Shown: piece by piece, positions 1 to 7,995 of the stretch
How the letters are laid out: every line of letters starts with the position of its first letter
How positions within the stretch are numbered: the first letter of the stretch is position 1
NCBI GenBank assembly: GCA_965116555.1
Contig: OZ220698.1
Span: 1,798,001-1,862,000 of the forward strand
Reading direction: 5' to 3'
From: DAOUJH01 sp965116555
GTDB taxonomy: Bacteria > Chloroflexota > Dehalococcoidia > Lucifugimonadales > QGNO01
Length of the DNA stretch: 64,000 nucleotides
Notes under the pieces: model-generated
What the model saw: only the letters and a program-made list of their open reading frames with translations
The model's database searches: none
Told to the model about the DNA's origin: nothing
Translations under genes and position numbers: made by a program

Positions 1-46
1 CGGAGACGGTGCGGGATGCGCGCTGCGCCGGAACGCAACTGCTCAT

Positions 47-307
47 CTAGCCATGTTCTCCGGTGAAAGGAAGCATAGCCAAGTGCCGGGCGCGCTTCAA
101 AGCCAGCGCCAGTCCCCGCTGATGCTTGGCACAAGTGCCCGTCTTACGACGAGGCTCTATCCTAGCTCTGTCCGAAAGATAGCGCCGGATCCTGGAGATG
201 TTCTTGTAATCTATGTACTCCATCTTATCGACGCAAAAAGAGCACACTCTGCGACGCTGGTAATATCTTGGGCCGTCCCTGCGGCGACCCCTTGCCCTCT
301 GGGTCAT
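47..307 (-). CDS. rpsR: 30S ribosomal protein S18
   Basis: Small-subunit ribosomal protein that binds 16S rRNA next to S6 on the platform. The 86-residue product has the family core: an arginine-rich N-terminus, then CSFCVDKMEYIDYKN, the IRRYLSDRARIEPRR segment and the TGTCAKHQR motif. It has the usual bacterial S18 length. Two N-terminal cysteines (CSFC) and the TC pair resemble the zinc-binding C+ paralog type. It is the last gene of the minus-strand set rpsF-ssb-rpsR, 27 bases after ssb, the classical order. Any downstream rplI would lie outside the window. Confidence 0.97.
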   Translation of the reverse strand: MTQRARGRRRDGPRYYQRRRVCSFCVDKMEYIDYKNISRIRRYLSDRARIEPRRKTGTCAKHQRGLALALKRARHLAMLPFTGEHG

Positions 308-334
308 GCGTTCATTACTCCTGTTACTTTGCTG

Positions 335-736
335 CTAGAAAGGCAGGTCCTCCGGGTCTACATGGCCCCCCGGCCCATCCTGTAAGCCGGACTCTTGTGA
401 CTGCGACCCTGGAGCCCTGTCCAAGAACAATACCGTGTTGGCAATTATTTCGTTGCGGAACCGTGTCTGACCATCCTGCCCCTCCCAACTGCTGCTGCGC
501 AGCCGTCCTTCCACGTATGCGCGGCGACCCTTGGACAGGTACTGATTGACCTGCTCCGCCAGCTGGTTCCAGGCCACTATTCTAAACCACTCCGTTTCCT
601 CTCTACGCTCGCCGTCGGAAGTGGTGTACGACCTGTTTGTAGCCAAACTAAAGTTGGTCACTGCACTCCCGCTGGGTGTGTAGCGCATTTCAGGGTCAGT
701 GCCCAGGTTGCCAATTACCATAATCTTGTTGAGCAT
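335..736 (-). CDS. ssb: Single-stranded DNA-binding protein
   Basis: Binds ssDNA during replication, repair and recombination. The 133-residue protein begins MLNKIMVIGNLGTDPEMRY, the standard start of the OB-fold, and continues with SYTTSDGERREETEWFRIV and VEGRLRSSSWEGQDG, both family hallmarks (residues 1-110). It ends in an acidic tip (DPEDLPF) that recruits partner proteins. The linker is short, giving a compact SSB. It sits between rpsF and rpsR on the same strand, the common ribosomal-ssb operon. Confidence 0.97.
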   Translation of the reverse strand: MLNKIMVIGNLGTDPEMRYTPSGSAVTNFSLATNRSYTTSDGERREETEWFRIVAWNQLAEQVNQYLSKGRRAYVEGRLRSSSWEGQDGQTRFRNEIIANTVLFLDRAPGSQSQESGLQDGPGGHVDPEDLPF

Positions 737-763
737 TCCCTATATCTCCGCTTTGCTGCTGAG

Positions 764-1051
764 CTAGTCTTCTCTTTTCATCACAAGATGCCGGATGATT
801 TCCTGGTACGCTCTCAGAGCGTCATCCAATTCCTTGGCCGCGGCGGGTTCCGAGTTGAACTGTGTCAGAACGTAATTCCCTTCACGGTAGTCTTGAATGG
901 GGTAAGCCAGCCTCTGAGTTCCCCAGTCGTCCTGATTTGTCACTTCTCCGCCCCGGTCTGTGATGAACTTGCTCACACGTTCCACCACGCCGGTGGCGGC
1001 CTCTTCTTCAACTTCCGGGCTAATTACTATTACCAGTTCGTATTCACGCAC
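764..1051 (-). CDS. rpsF: 30S ribosomal protein S6
   Basis: Small-subunit protein that pairs with S18. The sequence REYELVIVISPEVEEE and the C-terminal AYQEIIRHLVMKRED match S6. I chose the GTG at 1051 because it gives the usual start (V/M-REYELV) and lies 12 bases after an AGGAG. An upstream in-frame TTG at 1063 abuts that AGGAG with no spacing and is unlikely. With this start the protein is 95 residues. First gene of the rpsF-ssb-rpsR operon, with an extended -10 promoter upstream. Confidence 0.95.
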   Translation of the reverse strand: MREYELVIVISPEVEEEAATGVVERVSKFITDRGGEVTNQDDWGTQRLAYPIQDYREGNYVLTQFNSEPAAAKELDDALRAYQEIIRHLVMKRED

Positions 1052-1108
1052 TCCGCAACTCAACTCCTCTTAATTATTGAGACGCCCTTAGACGCGGCAC
1101 AGTGCGAG

Positions 1109-1117
1109 ATTATAACA
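1109..1117 (-). promoter_or_regulatory. Extended -10 promoter of the rpsF operon
   Basis: On the minus strand TGTTATAAT (TG-n-TATAAT) lies about 58 bases before the rpsF GTG. No good -35 is seen 16-18 bases upstream, which fits an extended -10 promoter. Confidence 0.5.
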
Positions 1118-1168
1118 CGATTCGCCATGTGCCGCACATTCCGCAAGGCTCCATCAGTCCCCCAAATC

Positions 1169-2401
1169 CTAAGGCACGGGGAAGCTGGAGGAAAGGCCTT
1201 GCACCTCCCTGCGCACATCCTCTTCTATGGCTTCATTCCCCATGTTCGTCAGCGTCTTAACAATGAGGCGGCCCACCTCCACCATCTCTTCAGTCCCAAG
1301 CCCCCTTGTGGTCAGTGCAGCCGTGCCCAGTCTGAGTCCGCTAGTCACTCGCGGAGGCCGGCTATCGAAGGGGATAGCGTTCTTGTTGACCGTGATATAG
1401 ACCCTTCCCAGCGCATCTTCAGCTTCCTGGCCTGTGATGCCCATGGGCGTAAGATCCACTAGTATCAGGTGATTGTCCGTGCCGCCCGACACTATACGCA
1501 GTCCGCCGTCTTCCAACGACCTGGCCAGTGTCCGAGCATTTTCCACCACTTTGTGCCCGTAATCGGAGAACTCCGGCCTGAGAGCCTCTCCGAAGGCCAC
1601 CGCTTTGCCTGCAATGGTGTGCATCATAGGCCCCCCTTGCATCAGGGGGAAAACGGCGCTGTCTATGGAGCGCGCCAGGTCTTCATTGCACATGATCAAA
1701 GCTCCCCTGGGGCCTCTGAGCGTCTTGTGCGTCGTGGACGTGACCACCTGGGCATGGGGGACGCAGGAGGGATGAGCGCCCGCGGCTATCAAGCCGGCCG
1801 TGTGGGCAATATCCACCAAGAGAATCGCGCCCACTTCATCCGCAACAGCCCGGAATCGGGCAAAGTCTATGGTCCGTGAATAAGCGGTGGCTCCCGTAAC
1901 TATAACCTTGGGCCTGTGCTCCTTGGCCAGCCGTTCCACCTCGTCATAATCTATAAGCTCGGTTTCGCGGGTGACGCCGTAGGAGACAAAGTTGTACAGC
2001 CTGCCGGAGAAATTCACCCTGCTACCGTGGGTAAGGTGGCCGCCCTGGTCCAGCCGCATGCCAAGGACCGTATCGCCGGGCTGCAGCAGAGCAAAGTAAA
2101 CGGCCATGTTCGCCTGAGCGCCGCTGTGAGGTTGGACATTGGCGTGCTCAGCGCCGAACAGCTTCTTCAGACGGTCTCTGGCAAGGTTCTCCGCCACGTC
2201 GACATATTCACAACCGCCGTAATAGCGTCGGCCCGGGTAGCCTTCAGCGTACTTGTTCGTCAGAACCGATCCCTGGGCTTCCTTGACCGCCTGGCTTACG
2301 TAATTTTCCGAGGCGATGAGAACCAGGTTGCGCCTCTGCCGCATCTCCTCGTTCTCTATGACTTGAGCGATTTCAGGATCGGCCTGTGCGAGAACTCCCA
2401 T
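1169..2401 (-). CDS. glyA: Serine hydroxymethyltransferase
   Basis: PLP enzyme that interconverts serine and glycine with tetrahydrofolate, the main source of one-carbon units. Seen: the NLVLIASENYVS start motif, NKYAEGYPGRRYYGGCEYVD, the SGAQANMAVY PLP-phosphate loop and the lysine motif VTSTTHKTLRGPRG (Schiff-base Lys). It is about 410 residues, the usual length. The ATG at 2401 is chosen because GAGGGAGGG precedes it and the protein then starts MGVLAQADPEIAQVI. The longer open frame upstream runs through a structured leader and is not coding. Transcribed alone, convergent with nothing nearby. Confidence 0.97.
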   Translation of the reverse strand: MGVLAQADPEIAQVIENEEMRQRRNLVLIASENYVSQAVKEAQGSVLTNKYAEGYPGRRYYGGCEYVDVAENLARDRLKKLFGAEHANVQPHSGAQANMAVYFALLQPGDTVLGMRLDQGGHLTHGSRVNFSGRLYNFVSYGVTRETELIDYDEVERLAKEHRPKVIVTGATAYSRTIDFARFRAVADEVGAILLVDIAHTAGLIAAGAHPSCVPHAQVVTSTTHKTLRGPRGALIMCNEDLARSIDSAVFPLMQGGPMMHTIAGKAVAFGEALRPEFSDYGHKVVENARTLARSLEDGGLRIVSGGTDNHLILVDLTPMGITGQEAEDALGRVYITVNKNAIPFDSRPPRVTSGLRLGTAALTTRGLGTEEMVEVGRLIVKTLTNMGNEAIEEDVRREVQGLSSSFPVP

Positions 2402-2417
2402 CAGTATCCCTCCCTCA

Positions 2418-2466
2418 CAGGAGCAGAATGAAGGGAGAGCCTGAAGACTCTCCCCATCTGTTCCTG
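2418..2466 (-). promoter_or_regulatory. Structured 5' leader hairpin of glyA
   Basis: The mRNA leader folds into a long hairpin just before the glyA ribosome-binding site. The outer arms are CAGGA/TCCTG, then CAGA/TCTG, then GGGAGAG/CTCTCCC closing an 8-base loop. No T-run follows, so it is not a terminator. The position suggests translational or stability control. It does not show the glycine- or tetrahydrofolate-riboswitch core motifs I know. Confidence 0.5.
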
Positions 2467-2499
2467 TAACTAGCAGCACTTAGTACGGCTTATACAAAA

Positions 2500-2528
2500 A
2501 GTGTATTGCGCAGGCATGAGCGTGTCAA
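2500..2528 (-). promoter_or_regulatory. Promoter of glyA
   Basis: Minus-strand TTGACA, a 17-base spacer and TACACT: a near-consensus vegetative promoter. It predicts a leader of roughly 90 bases before the glyA ATG. Confidence 0.7.
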
Positions 2529-2544
2529 TTGAGCATGCCCACCC

Positions 2545-2651
2545 CATCCGTCATACCCGTAACGCTTGCCCCGCACTCGATGCGGGGACAAGTATCCAGG
2601 AGTGTCGGGCCTCCTCCGCTCACCCTGAGCATAGTCGAAGGGAGTGAGCGG
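2545..2651. repeat. Intergenic dispersed palindromes (two families)
   Basis: Two imperfect inverted repeats side by side. At 2545-2600 is a CCGTCATACCCG ... TATCCAGG unit. At 2616-2651 is a CCGCTCACCCTGAGC ... GTGAGCGG unit. Both recur elsewhere in the window (see 16908, 17923, 58600, 60950), always between genes. Confidence 0.7.
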
Positions 2652-2692
2652 GCACCCACATTTACCGCGTCCCGAACGACCTAAACCGCCCC

Positions 2693-3115
2693 CTACTGGC
2701 CGGAGATTTCGTAGTCGAGCATCCAGCCTATGCCGAACTTGTCGGTGCAGGCGGCAAAGTAGGAACCCCAGAACATCTCCGCCGCCTCCATGGTCACGGT
2801 CCCTCCATCGGACAGCTTGGCCAAGAGAGCGTCGACCTCCTCCCTGCTCTGAGTCGTATAGGCGATGGAGAAGTTGCTGCCCATGACCGGGGGCGGGCCA
2901 AACATGGACGGTACGTCGCTGCCCATGAGCACGCTGTCGCCTATGGGCAGCGATACGTGCATTATCAGGTGCTTTTCCGACTCCGGAACGCCCATGTCTG
3001 GGGGGCCGCCCTCCATGGTCTCCATGACGGTGAATTCACCGCCAAACACAGAGCGATAGAACTCGAAAGCCTCGCGGCAGTTGTTGTTGAAGTGGAGATA
3101 GGTGTTGAGAGTCAT
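2693..3115 (-). CDS. VOC-superfamily (PhnB-like glyoxalase fold) protein
   Basis: A 140-residue single-domain member of the vicinal oxygen chelate superfamily, PhnB-like subgroup. Seen: MTLNTYLHFNNNCREAFEFY at the start, then FGGEF, the LIMHVSLPIGDSVLMGSD strand pair and the C-terminal WGSYFAACTDKFGIGWMLD, which is typical of PhnB-like proteins. The substrate cannot be told; such proteins are often annotated as generic glyoxalases or dioxygenase-like. Monocistronic on the minus strand, 109 bases downstream of comF. Confidence 0.9.
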   Translation of the reverse strand: MTLNTYLHFNNNCREAFEFYRSVFGGEFTVMETMEGGPPDMGVPESEKHLIMHVSLPIGDSVLMGSDVPSMFGPPPVMGSNFSIAYTTQSREEVDALLAKLSDGGTVTMEAAEMFWGSYFAACTDKFGIGWMLDYEISGQ

Positions 3116-3224
3116 GTATGCCCCCTTGTTCTCAGTCGTTAAGTTACAGAGTAAGGCCGTCGTTACACAGCGTCAATGCGGAGTTGTCCTTGTGGTCTTG
3201 TGTGGTGCAATTGACATCTGCACC

Positions 3225-3977
3225 CTACACCTCCCTGGCCAGGGTCAGGCCCTGCACGGAGAGCGCTCCCGCCGCTTTCAGGGCCAGCGAGCACGCCTCC
3301 AGTGTAGAGCCTGTAGTGCATACGTCGTCCAGTATCATGACGCGTTTTCCGCCTACCAGGTCCGGTTCCGCCTGGAACGCGTTTGCCACGTTGGCCAAGC
3401 GCTCGTCCTCGCTGGATACCGACGCCTGGGAAGGGGTGTTCTGCACTCGGCGCAAGGCGTCACTGCTTGTCTCCACGTCCAACAGCGCGCCGGTTTCTTT
3501 GGCCAGAAGCAGCGTCTGGTTATATCCCCTGCTGCGCTCTCTCCTGGGATGCAGCGGCGCCGGGACCAGAAGATCTGCCTCTATGGACTGCGACACGACA
3601 AAATTAGCAAGGAGACCGGCCAGCACGGGAGCCATCGCCCGCAGGTTCCTATACTTCAGCGAGTGCACGGCGTTGCGAATCGCGCCCTCGAACCGGTATG
3701 GCGAACGGATGCCGTCTATCTGAAGAGGTCGTTCCCAGCATCTAGCGCAGAGGCGCATCATCAGGTCCCCCGGCTGGGAACATATGAAGCAGTAGGGAGG
3801 TTCCAGCGTCGGCAGGTCGTCATGGCACTCGCCGCACAGGAACGCGCCTTCAACGTCGCATCCCACGCACCTCTTGGGAAACAGGAGATCGACGGACTTA
3901 GAGACGGCGCTGCCTGCAGCCCGCCTCACGACTTGGATGATTCGACTTCCCTGTTGCATAGCCATGGACGAAGCCAT
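3225..3977 (-). CDS. comF: ComF-family phosphoribosyltransferase-like protein
   Basis: ComF-type protein linked to DNA uptake and repair in competent bacteria, often present without known competence. Seen: an N-terminal zinc-ribbon region with cysteine pairs CVGC, CGEC, CFIC and CARC (about residues 30-85), then LLVPAPLHPRRERSRGYNQ and the PRPP-binding loop VMILDDVCTTGST. The ATG at 3977 keeps the gene clear of the divergent HAD gene that starts at 4004; two more in-frame ATGs (3965, 3959) are alternatives. About 250 residues, normal for the family. Confidence 0.9.
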   Translation of the reverse strand: MASSMAMQQGSRIIQVVRRAAGSAVSKSVDLLFPKRCVGCDVEGAFLCGECHDDLPTLEPPYCFICSQPGDLMMRLCARCWERPLQIDGIRSPYRFEGAIRNAVHSLKYRNLRAMAPVLAGLLANFVVSQSIEADLLVPAPLHPRRERSRGYNQTLLLAKETGALLDVETSSDALRRVQNTPSQASVSSEDERLANVANAFQAEPDLVGGKRVMILDDVCTTGSTLEACSLALKAAGALSVQGLTLAREV

Positions 3978-4003
3978 GTTAAAATGAGCCTCAGGTAGGC
4001 GCA

Positions 4004-4705
4004 ATGGCGATCAAAGCGGTCTTCTTCGACTTTTACGGCACCCTTGCCGGATTTCACCCTTCCAAGGAAGAGGTGCAGGTCCAGGCCATGGCCAGCATGG
4101 GCTTTCACCCCAGTCTTGAAGGGATCACCCAGGGCTATCGTGAAGCTGACAGGCTGATGTCCGAGGTGAACTCGACCACTTCCCCCATTAGAGGAATGTC
4201 GCCACAGGAGCGGCTGGACTTCTTTGCACGATACGAACAGCTCATACTGAAAGGCGCCGGCATAGAGACCGACCTTGAAACGGCGGGAAAGGTCTGGGCA
4301 AAGGTTCAGGGCATCCCCCACGACTTCGCCCTGTTCTACGATACGCTGCCCACGCTTCAAGCGCTCCGCAACAAGGGGTTGACCGTGGGGCTGATCAGCA
4401 ACATAGGCGCCAACGCATCCAATTTAACGGCGCAACTGGGACTGACCGGGCACCTGGATTTCATAGTCACCTCACATGAAGCGGGCATGGAGAAGCCGCA
4501 CCCGCCCATCTTCCTTCTCGCGCTGGCAAGAGCGAGCGCCAAGCCGGAAGAGGCGATGCATGTGGGCGACTCACCCGTGTCTGACGTGGAGGGTGCGCGC
4601 AACGTCGGCATAAAGCCTCTGCTCATTGACCGCGACGGCGTGATGGTAGGCTACCGCGGCTGCCCGCGCATAACCAGCCTCGCCGAGGTCATGGGACACC
4701 TTTAG
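4004..4705 (+). CDS. HAD-family hydrolase (DFYGTL type)
   Basis: Haloacid dehalogenase superfamily hydrolase, 233 residues. Motif I is VFFDFYGTL (nucleophile Asp9), motif II is in GLISNIGA, motif III is the Lys of GMEKPHP, and motif IV is HVGDSPVSDVEGA. The second acidic residue of the phosphatase DxD motif is Tyr, as in 2-haloacid dehalogenases and some other HAD groups, so phosphatase activity should not be assumed. The cap domain is a helical C1 insert at about residues 18-95. Divergent from comF with a 26-base gap; a second HAD protein lies convergent just downstream. Confidence 0.9.
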   Translation: MAIKAVFFDFYGTLAGFHPSKEEVQVQAMASMGFHPSLEGITQGYREADRLMSEVNSTTSPIRGMSPQERLDFFARYEQLILKGAGIETDLETAGKVWAKVQGIPHDFALFYDTLPTLQALRNKGLTVGLISNIGANASNLTAQLGLTGHLDFIVTSHEAGMEKPHPPIFLLALARASAKPEEAMHVGDSPVSDVEGARNVGIKPLLIDRDGVMVGYRGCPRITSLAEVMGHL

Positions 4706-4720
4706 CAGCCAGCCAGTCGA

Positions 4721-5440
4721 TTATCCCGCCGTGACTAGGTCAAGGACTTCTGTGATCGCGGACACCGTAGGGCCTCGCCACTCCTTGGCCTCGGGGCGGT
4801 GAGGGTCGTCCAGGTCATCGCCGGGCGTCCGGATCAGCACCGGGTGCAAACCCACCGACCTCGAGCCCTCCAACTCGTTGCTGCCCCCGTCGCCAACGAA
4901 CAGACACGTGTCCGCTGCCAGCTCAAGACCCTCGAACGCCAGGTGGTAGATGCGCGGGTCTGGCTTGGACATTCCTACCTCGCAGGAGAAGACGGGCACG
5001 TCAACCAACGGGGCCATCGGCGTCTCTCGCCACAGCTCATCGGTCTGCGCGCTCGCGTTGCTTACCAGCCCTATCCGGAACCCCGCCGACCGGAGAGCAG
5101 CCAGCGTTTCCACGCTCCCAGGCCTGGGAACAAGGGATCGCCGGTAGAGGTCCAGCCGCAGCTTTGCCGCGGCCTTCACCCGAGAGGCGTCGCGCTGAAT
5201 TCCAAGACGCTGGCACACGTGCCAAATGTTTTCCTCAATGGTTCGGAATACTCCCCTCTCCCGGTCCAAGAACGTCTCACGCCACAGCCGCCCAAACTCG
5301 TCAACGGCAACATCCAGGGTTGCTGCCATCTCCGCGATGCTCGCTAGGCTTTCTTGGGAACGGAAGGAATCGACAAGGGTTCCGTAGAGGTCAAAGATTA
5401 CTCCCTTGTATTCGCGTGCATCCACGGTCTCTCTAGTCAC
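4721..5440 (-). CDS. HAD-family hydrolase (DLYGTL type)
   Basis: Second HAD hydrolase, 239 residues, with VIFDLYGTLVDSF (motif I), IGLVSNAS (motif II), GMSKPDPRIY (motif III) and LFVGDGGSNELEGS (motif IV). It shares the Tyr in place of the second Asp with its neighbour at 4004-4705. The start is a GTG two bases after the stop of the upstream disulfide oxidoreductase, so the two are translationally coupled. Substrate unknown. Confidence 0.88.
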   Translation of the reverse strand: MTRETVDAREYKGVIFDLYGTLVDSFRSQESLASIAEMAATLDVAVDEFGRLWRETFLDRERGVFRTIEENIWHVCQRLGIQRDASRVKAAAKLRLDLYRRSLVPRPGSVETLAALRSAGFRIGLVSNASAQTDELWRETPMAPLVDVPVFSCEVGMSKPDPRIYHLAFEGLELAADTCLFVGDGGSNELEGSRSVGLHPVLIRTPGDDLDDPHRPEAKEWRGPTVSAITEVLDLVTAG

Positions 5441-5442
5441 CG

Positions 5443-6189
5443 CTACCCTGTCTGCTTGGTCGCCGGCCCAAGCTCCTCTGCCACGGCCAGAGTGCTGCTC
5501 GGCTCTTCCTTGTCGGATTGCTCAAGCGCCTCCATCACCTTATCGGCGAAGGCCGCTTCCGGCACTGCGCCGACGAACTGTATCTTGTTGTTGATCACGG
5601 TCTTGGGCACACCGCTTACCATGTACATCCTGGCAACGGCGGGGAACTCCTGCACCTCCACAACGTCGGCGGTGATGTTCTTGTTCTCCATGGCCATTGC
5701 ATGCGCGATGCGCGCCATCTGGGGGCAGTACCCGCAAGTGGGCGTAACAAACACCTGGATATGCACCGGCTCCTTGATGCGCTTCAACTTCTTCCGCGTT
5801 TCCAGGGAAAGCGGGCTGACCCCGCGCGATACGGTTACAAGGTCTTCGATAATGGTGGCGAACTCGTATCCCAGTGGAATGCCGTAGAACCTCACGTTGG
5901 ACTCTCCGTTCTTGGATATGACCATTGCAGGTATTCTCTCCACGCCGGCCTTCTTGGCCTCCTCCGCCTCAGAATAGAAGTCCTTGATCTCAAGGTGCAG
6001 CTTGTTGGAAAGTCCCGTCACCTCCTCCAACAGCTTCTGCGTCTGCTCACAGTAAGCGCATTCGCGTCCTGGAATGGTAAGGCCAAAGGTGCGCTGGGTG
6101 AACAGGCGGATGGTAACGTCCTGCTTTAGCTCGCGCCTGAACCTGTCCTTCAGCGCCTGCGTGTCATTATCCGAGAGAAGCGTAGTCAT
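5443..6189 (-). CDS. Protein disulfide oxidoreductase, two thioredoxin/glutaredoxin-like domains
   Basis: A 248-residue protein with two thioredoxin folds, like the PDO proteins of thermophiles and related bacterial glutaredoxin-like proteins. The first domain carries CAYC (Cys44/Cys47) and the cis-Pro segment VERIPAMVI. The second carries CGYC (Cys152/Cys155) and VSGVPKTVI. It probably carries out cytosolic dithiol-disulfide exchange; no signal peptide is visible. GGAGGG precedes the ATG at 6189. The HAD gene at 4721-5440 follows directly in the operon. Confidence 0.88.
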   Translation of the reverse strand: MTTLLSDNDTQALKDRFRRELKQDVTIRLFTQRTFGLTIPGRECAYCEQTQKLLEEVTGLSNKLHLEIKDFYSEAEEAKKAGVERIPAMVISKNGESNVRFYGIPLGYEFATIIEDLVTVSRGVSPLSLETRKKLKRIKEPVHIQVFVTPTCGYCPQMARIAHAMAMENKNITADVVEVQEFPAVARMYMVSGVPKTVINNKIQFVGAVPEAAFADKVMEALEQSDKEEPSSTLAVAEELGPATKQTG

Positions 6190-6247
6190 AGGTTACCCTC
6201 CAAATAGCCATGGACAGTCTAGCAAAACAACCACCCGCTGTTCCACG

Positions 6248-6868
6248 TCATCTCTCTTTTTGCCTCGTACCCCTCCATAGAGCATGCACTCTCTGCGCCG
6301 ATGACAGAACGGACAGAGCGATCATGACGGACAACGCCGGGACCAGCCAGCCGGTGAGTAGCCCTATGGTCAGCACCAGCACACGCTCCGTCCTGGTGAA
6401 CAGGCCGCTCTCCTTCATAACCACTCCCAGCCCCTCGCCGCGGGCACGGAGATAGCTCACGGAGAAAGAGGAGACCAGGGCCAGAAAGGCCAGCAGCACT
6501 CCGGCGTCGCTATCGAGGTGGAGGAACAAGGCGGCCGCTCCAAGCAATACAACAGCCTCGCCAAGACGGTCTGCCAGCGAGTCCAAGGCGGCGCCGAAGA
6601 CGCTTTCCTCACCCTTGAGCCGAGCCACCGCCCCATCTAGCATATCCATGACGCTGGCAAAGAGGAACACCAGTCCGCCGATGAGAAGCTCGTCTTGGGA
6701 TACCAGGTAAGCCGCTAGAGCCGTGACCAGCAAACCGGCCACGGTTATGGCGTTGGGGGGAATCTTCAGTCTAACCAGGAGCCGAGCCGCCGGGGTTTCC
6801 AGGTAGCGGCTCAGTGATTCACGGGCCTTTTCTCTAATGGCCCACCGCCGCCACGGATGAGGCCGCAC
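6248..6868 (-). CDS. CDP-alcohol phosphatidyltransferase (phosphatidylinositol-type synthase candidate)
   Basis: Integral membrane enzyme that joins a CDP-diacylglycerol lipid to an alcohol. The catalytic signature is complete at about residues 75-97: D-M-L-D-G-A-V-A-R, eight residues, G, three, D, three, D. About five or six hydrophobic segments follow the family layout. It overlaps the upstream PimA-like gene by 35 bases and follows ino1, so the alcohol is probably inositol or inositol phosphate. PgsA-type glycerol-phosphate use cannot be excluded from sequence alone. Confidence 0.87.
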   Translation of the reverse strand: MRPHPWRRWAIREKARESLSRYLETPAARLLVRLKIPPNAITVAGLLVTALAAYLVSQDELLIGGLVFLFASVMDMLDGAVARLKGEESVFGAALDSLADRLGEAVVLLGAAALFLHLDSDAGVLLAFLALVSSFSVSYLRARGEGLGVVMKESGLFTRTERVLVLTIGLLTGWLVPALSVMIALSVLSSAQRVHALWRGTRQKER

Positions 6869-7982
6869 CGGCGCGGCGGTCTAGGGCGTCCCGATAGATG
6901 TCTACCACCTGCTCCGCCACCCTCTCCCAGCGGAAGGTCTGCACCCTTTCCAGGCCGCGCTTCCCCATGTCAAAGCGTAACTCAGGGCTGTCTATAAGCT
7001 GTTTCAGCCCAGCGTAGAGCATCTCATCGTTCTTGGGAGGCACCAGAAATCCTTCTTTGCCGTTGGTCATCACGCTGGCGAATCCCGATATGTCCGAAGC
7101 AACAATGGGCTTCCCCGAGGCCATGGCTTCTCCCAGCACAATGCCGAAGCTTTCCTTGCCCGTATTGGGCGCGCAGAAGATGTGGGCGGTCTTGAAGTAA
7201 CGCCGTTTCTGCTCATCTGTGACTCTACCTACAAAGACCACGTCCTGCAGGTTTCGCTCCGCCATTATGCGGTAGCTCTCCTTGCCGGGATTCCCCGGAC
7301 CCACCACTATGAGGCGTGTGTTGGGGTATTCCCACTTCAGCCTGCTGAACGCCTGCAGCAGGTACTTGAGACCTTTGCGTTTCTCCAGACGGCCCACGAA
7401 GAGGATGTTCAGCTTCCCGTCGTTGAAGGCGTCGAAGGGTGGCATCTCTTCAGTAAAGAAATCGACGTCTATGCCGTTGGGGATGATGTGATAGTCGCTG
7501 GGAAACGACCCGCTCACGAACTGCCGGGCCGGCTCTGAAACGGCGATTCGCGCATCCAGCTTTTTGAACCACCGCCTCATTATTCTCTTGCCGAACCAGT
7601 ACATGTAGCCCCTTCCGTGAAAGGCATGGAAGGTGCCCACGTTCGCCGTGTTGGAGAAACGAAGCACGGTCAATGGAAGCACCGGCGCAAGGGGCTCGTG
7701 GAGATGAACTACGTCAAAGGCCTCTTCGTTCAAGATGGCCTTCACCCTGCGCTCTCGCCACACGGAAAGGGAGATGCGGGCAATGGAACCGCCGCTGGGC
7801 ACCGGGACAGGCCGCCCTACGGGAATGAGGTTGTCCTGGTCTATGGTGTAAGGAGACTTGACCGGGGCCAGCACCTTGACCACGTGCCCCATACGTTCCA
7901 ACTGACGGCTTAGCTGTGAGACGTGGGCGACCACTCCCCCGTGGTAAGCGAAATCGTATGGCGATACCAGCCCTATTTTCAT
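6834..7982 (-). CDS. GT4-family glycosyltransferase, PimA-like
   Basis: GT-B fold retaining glycosyltransferase of 382 residues. Seen: the N-terminal MKIGLVSPYDFAYHGGVVAHV loop, GTFHAFHGRG in the acceptor domain, PNGIDVDFF, then the donor-domain signature GRLEKRKGLKYLLQAF and ESFGIVLGEAMASGKP (the EX7E motif). This layout closely resembles actinobacterial phosphatidylinositol mannosyltransferase PimA. Placed between ino1 and a CDP-alcohol phosphatidyltransferase, it likely glycosylates an inositol phospholipid on the inner membrane face. Sugar donor is not determined. Confidence 0.9.
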   Translation of the reverse strand: MKIGLVSPYDFAYHGGVVAHVSQLSRQLERMGHVVKVLAPVKSPYTIDQDNLIPVGRPVPVPSGGSIARISLSVWRERRVKAILNEEAFDVVHLHEPLAPVLPLTVLRFSNTANVGTFHAFHGRGYMYWFGKRIMRRWFKKLDARIAVSEPARQFVSGSFPSDYHIIPNGIDVDFFTEEMPPFDAFNDGKLNILFVGRLEKRKGLKYLLQAFSRLKWEYPNTRLIVVGPGNPGKESYRIMAERNLQDVVFVGRVTDEQKRRYFKTAHIFCAPNTGKESFGIVLGEAMASGKPIVASDISGFASVMTNGKEGFLVPPKNDEMLYAGLKQLIDSPELRFDMGKRGLERVQTFRWERVAEQVVDIYRDALDRRAGAASSVAAVGH

Positions 7983-7995
7983 GTGAAGCAGGCTA

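Noticed and set aside
2402..2500. Glycine or tetrahydrofolate riboswitch before glyA
   Set aside because: The hairpin is real but the conserved core sequences of these riboswitches are not seen.
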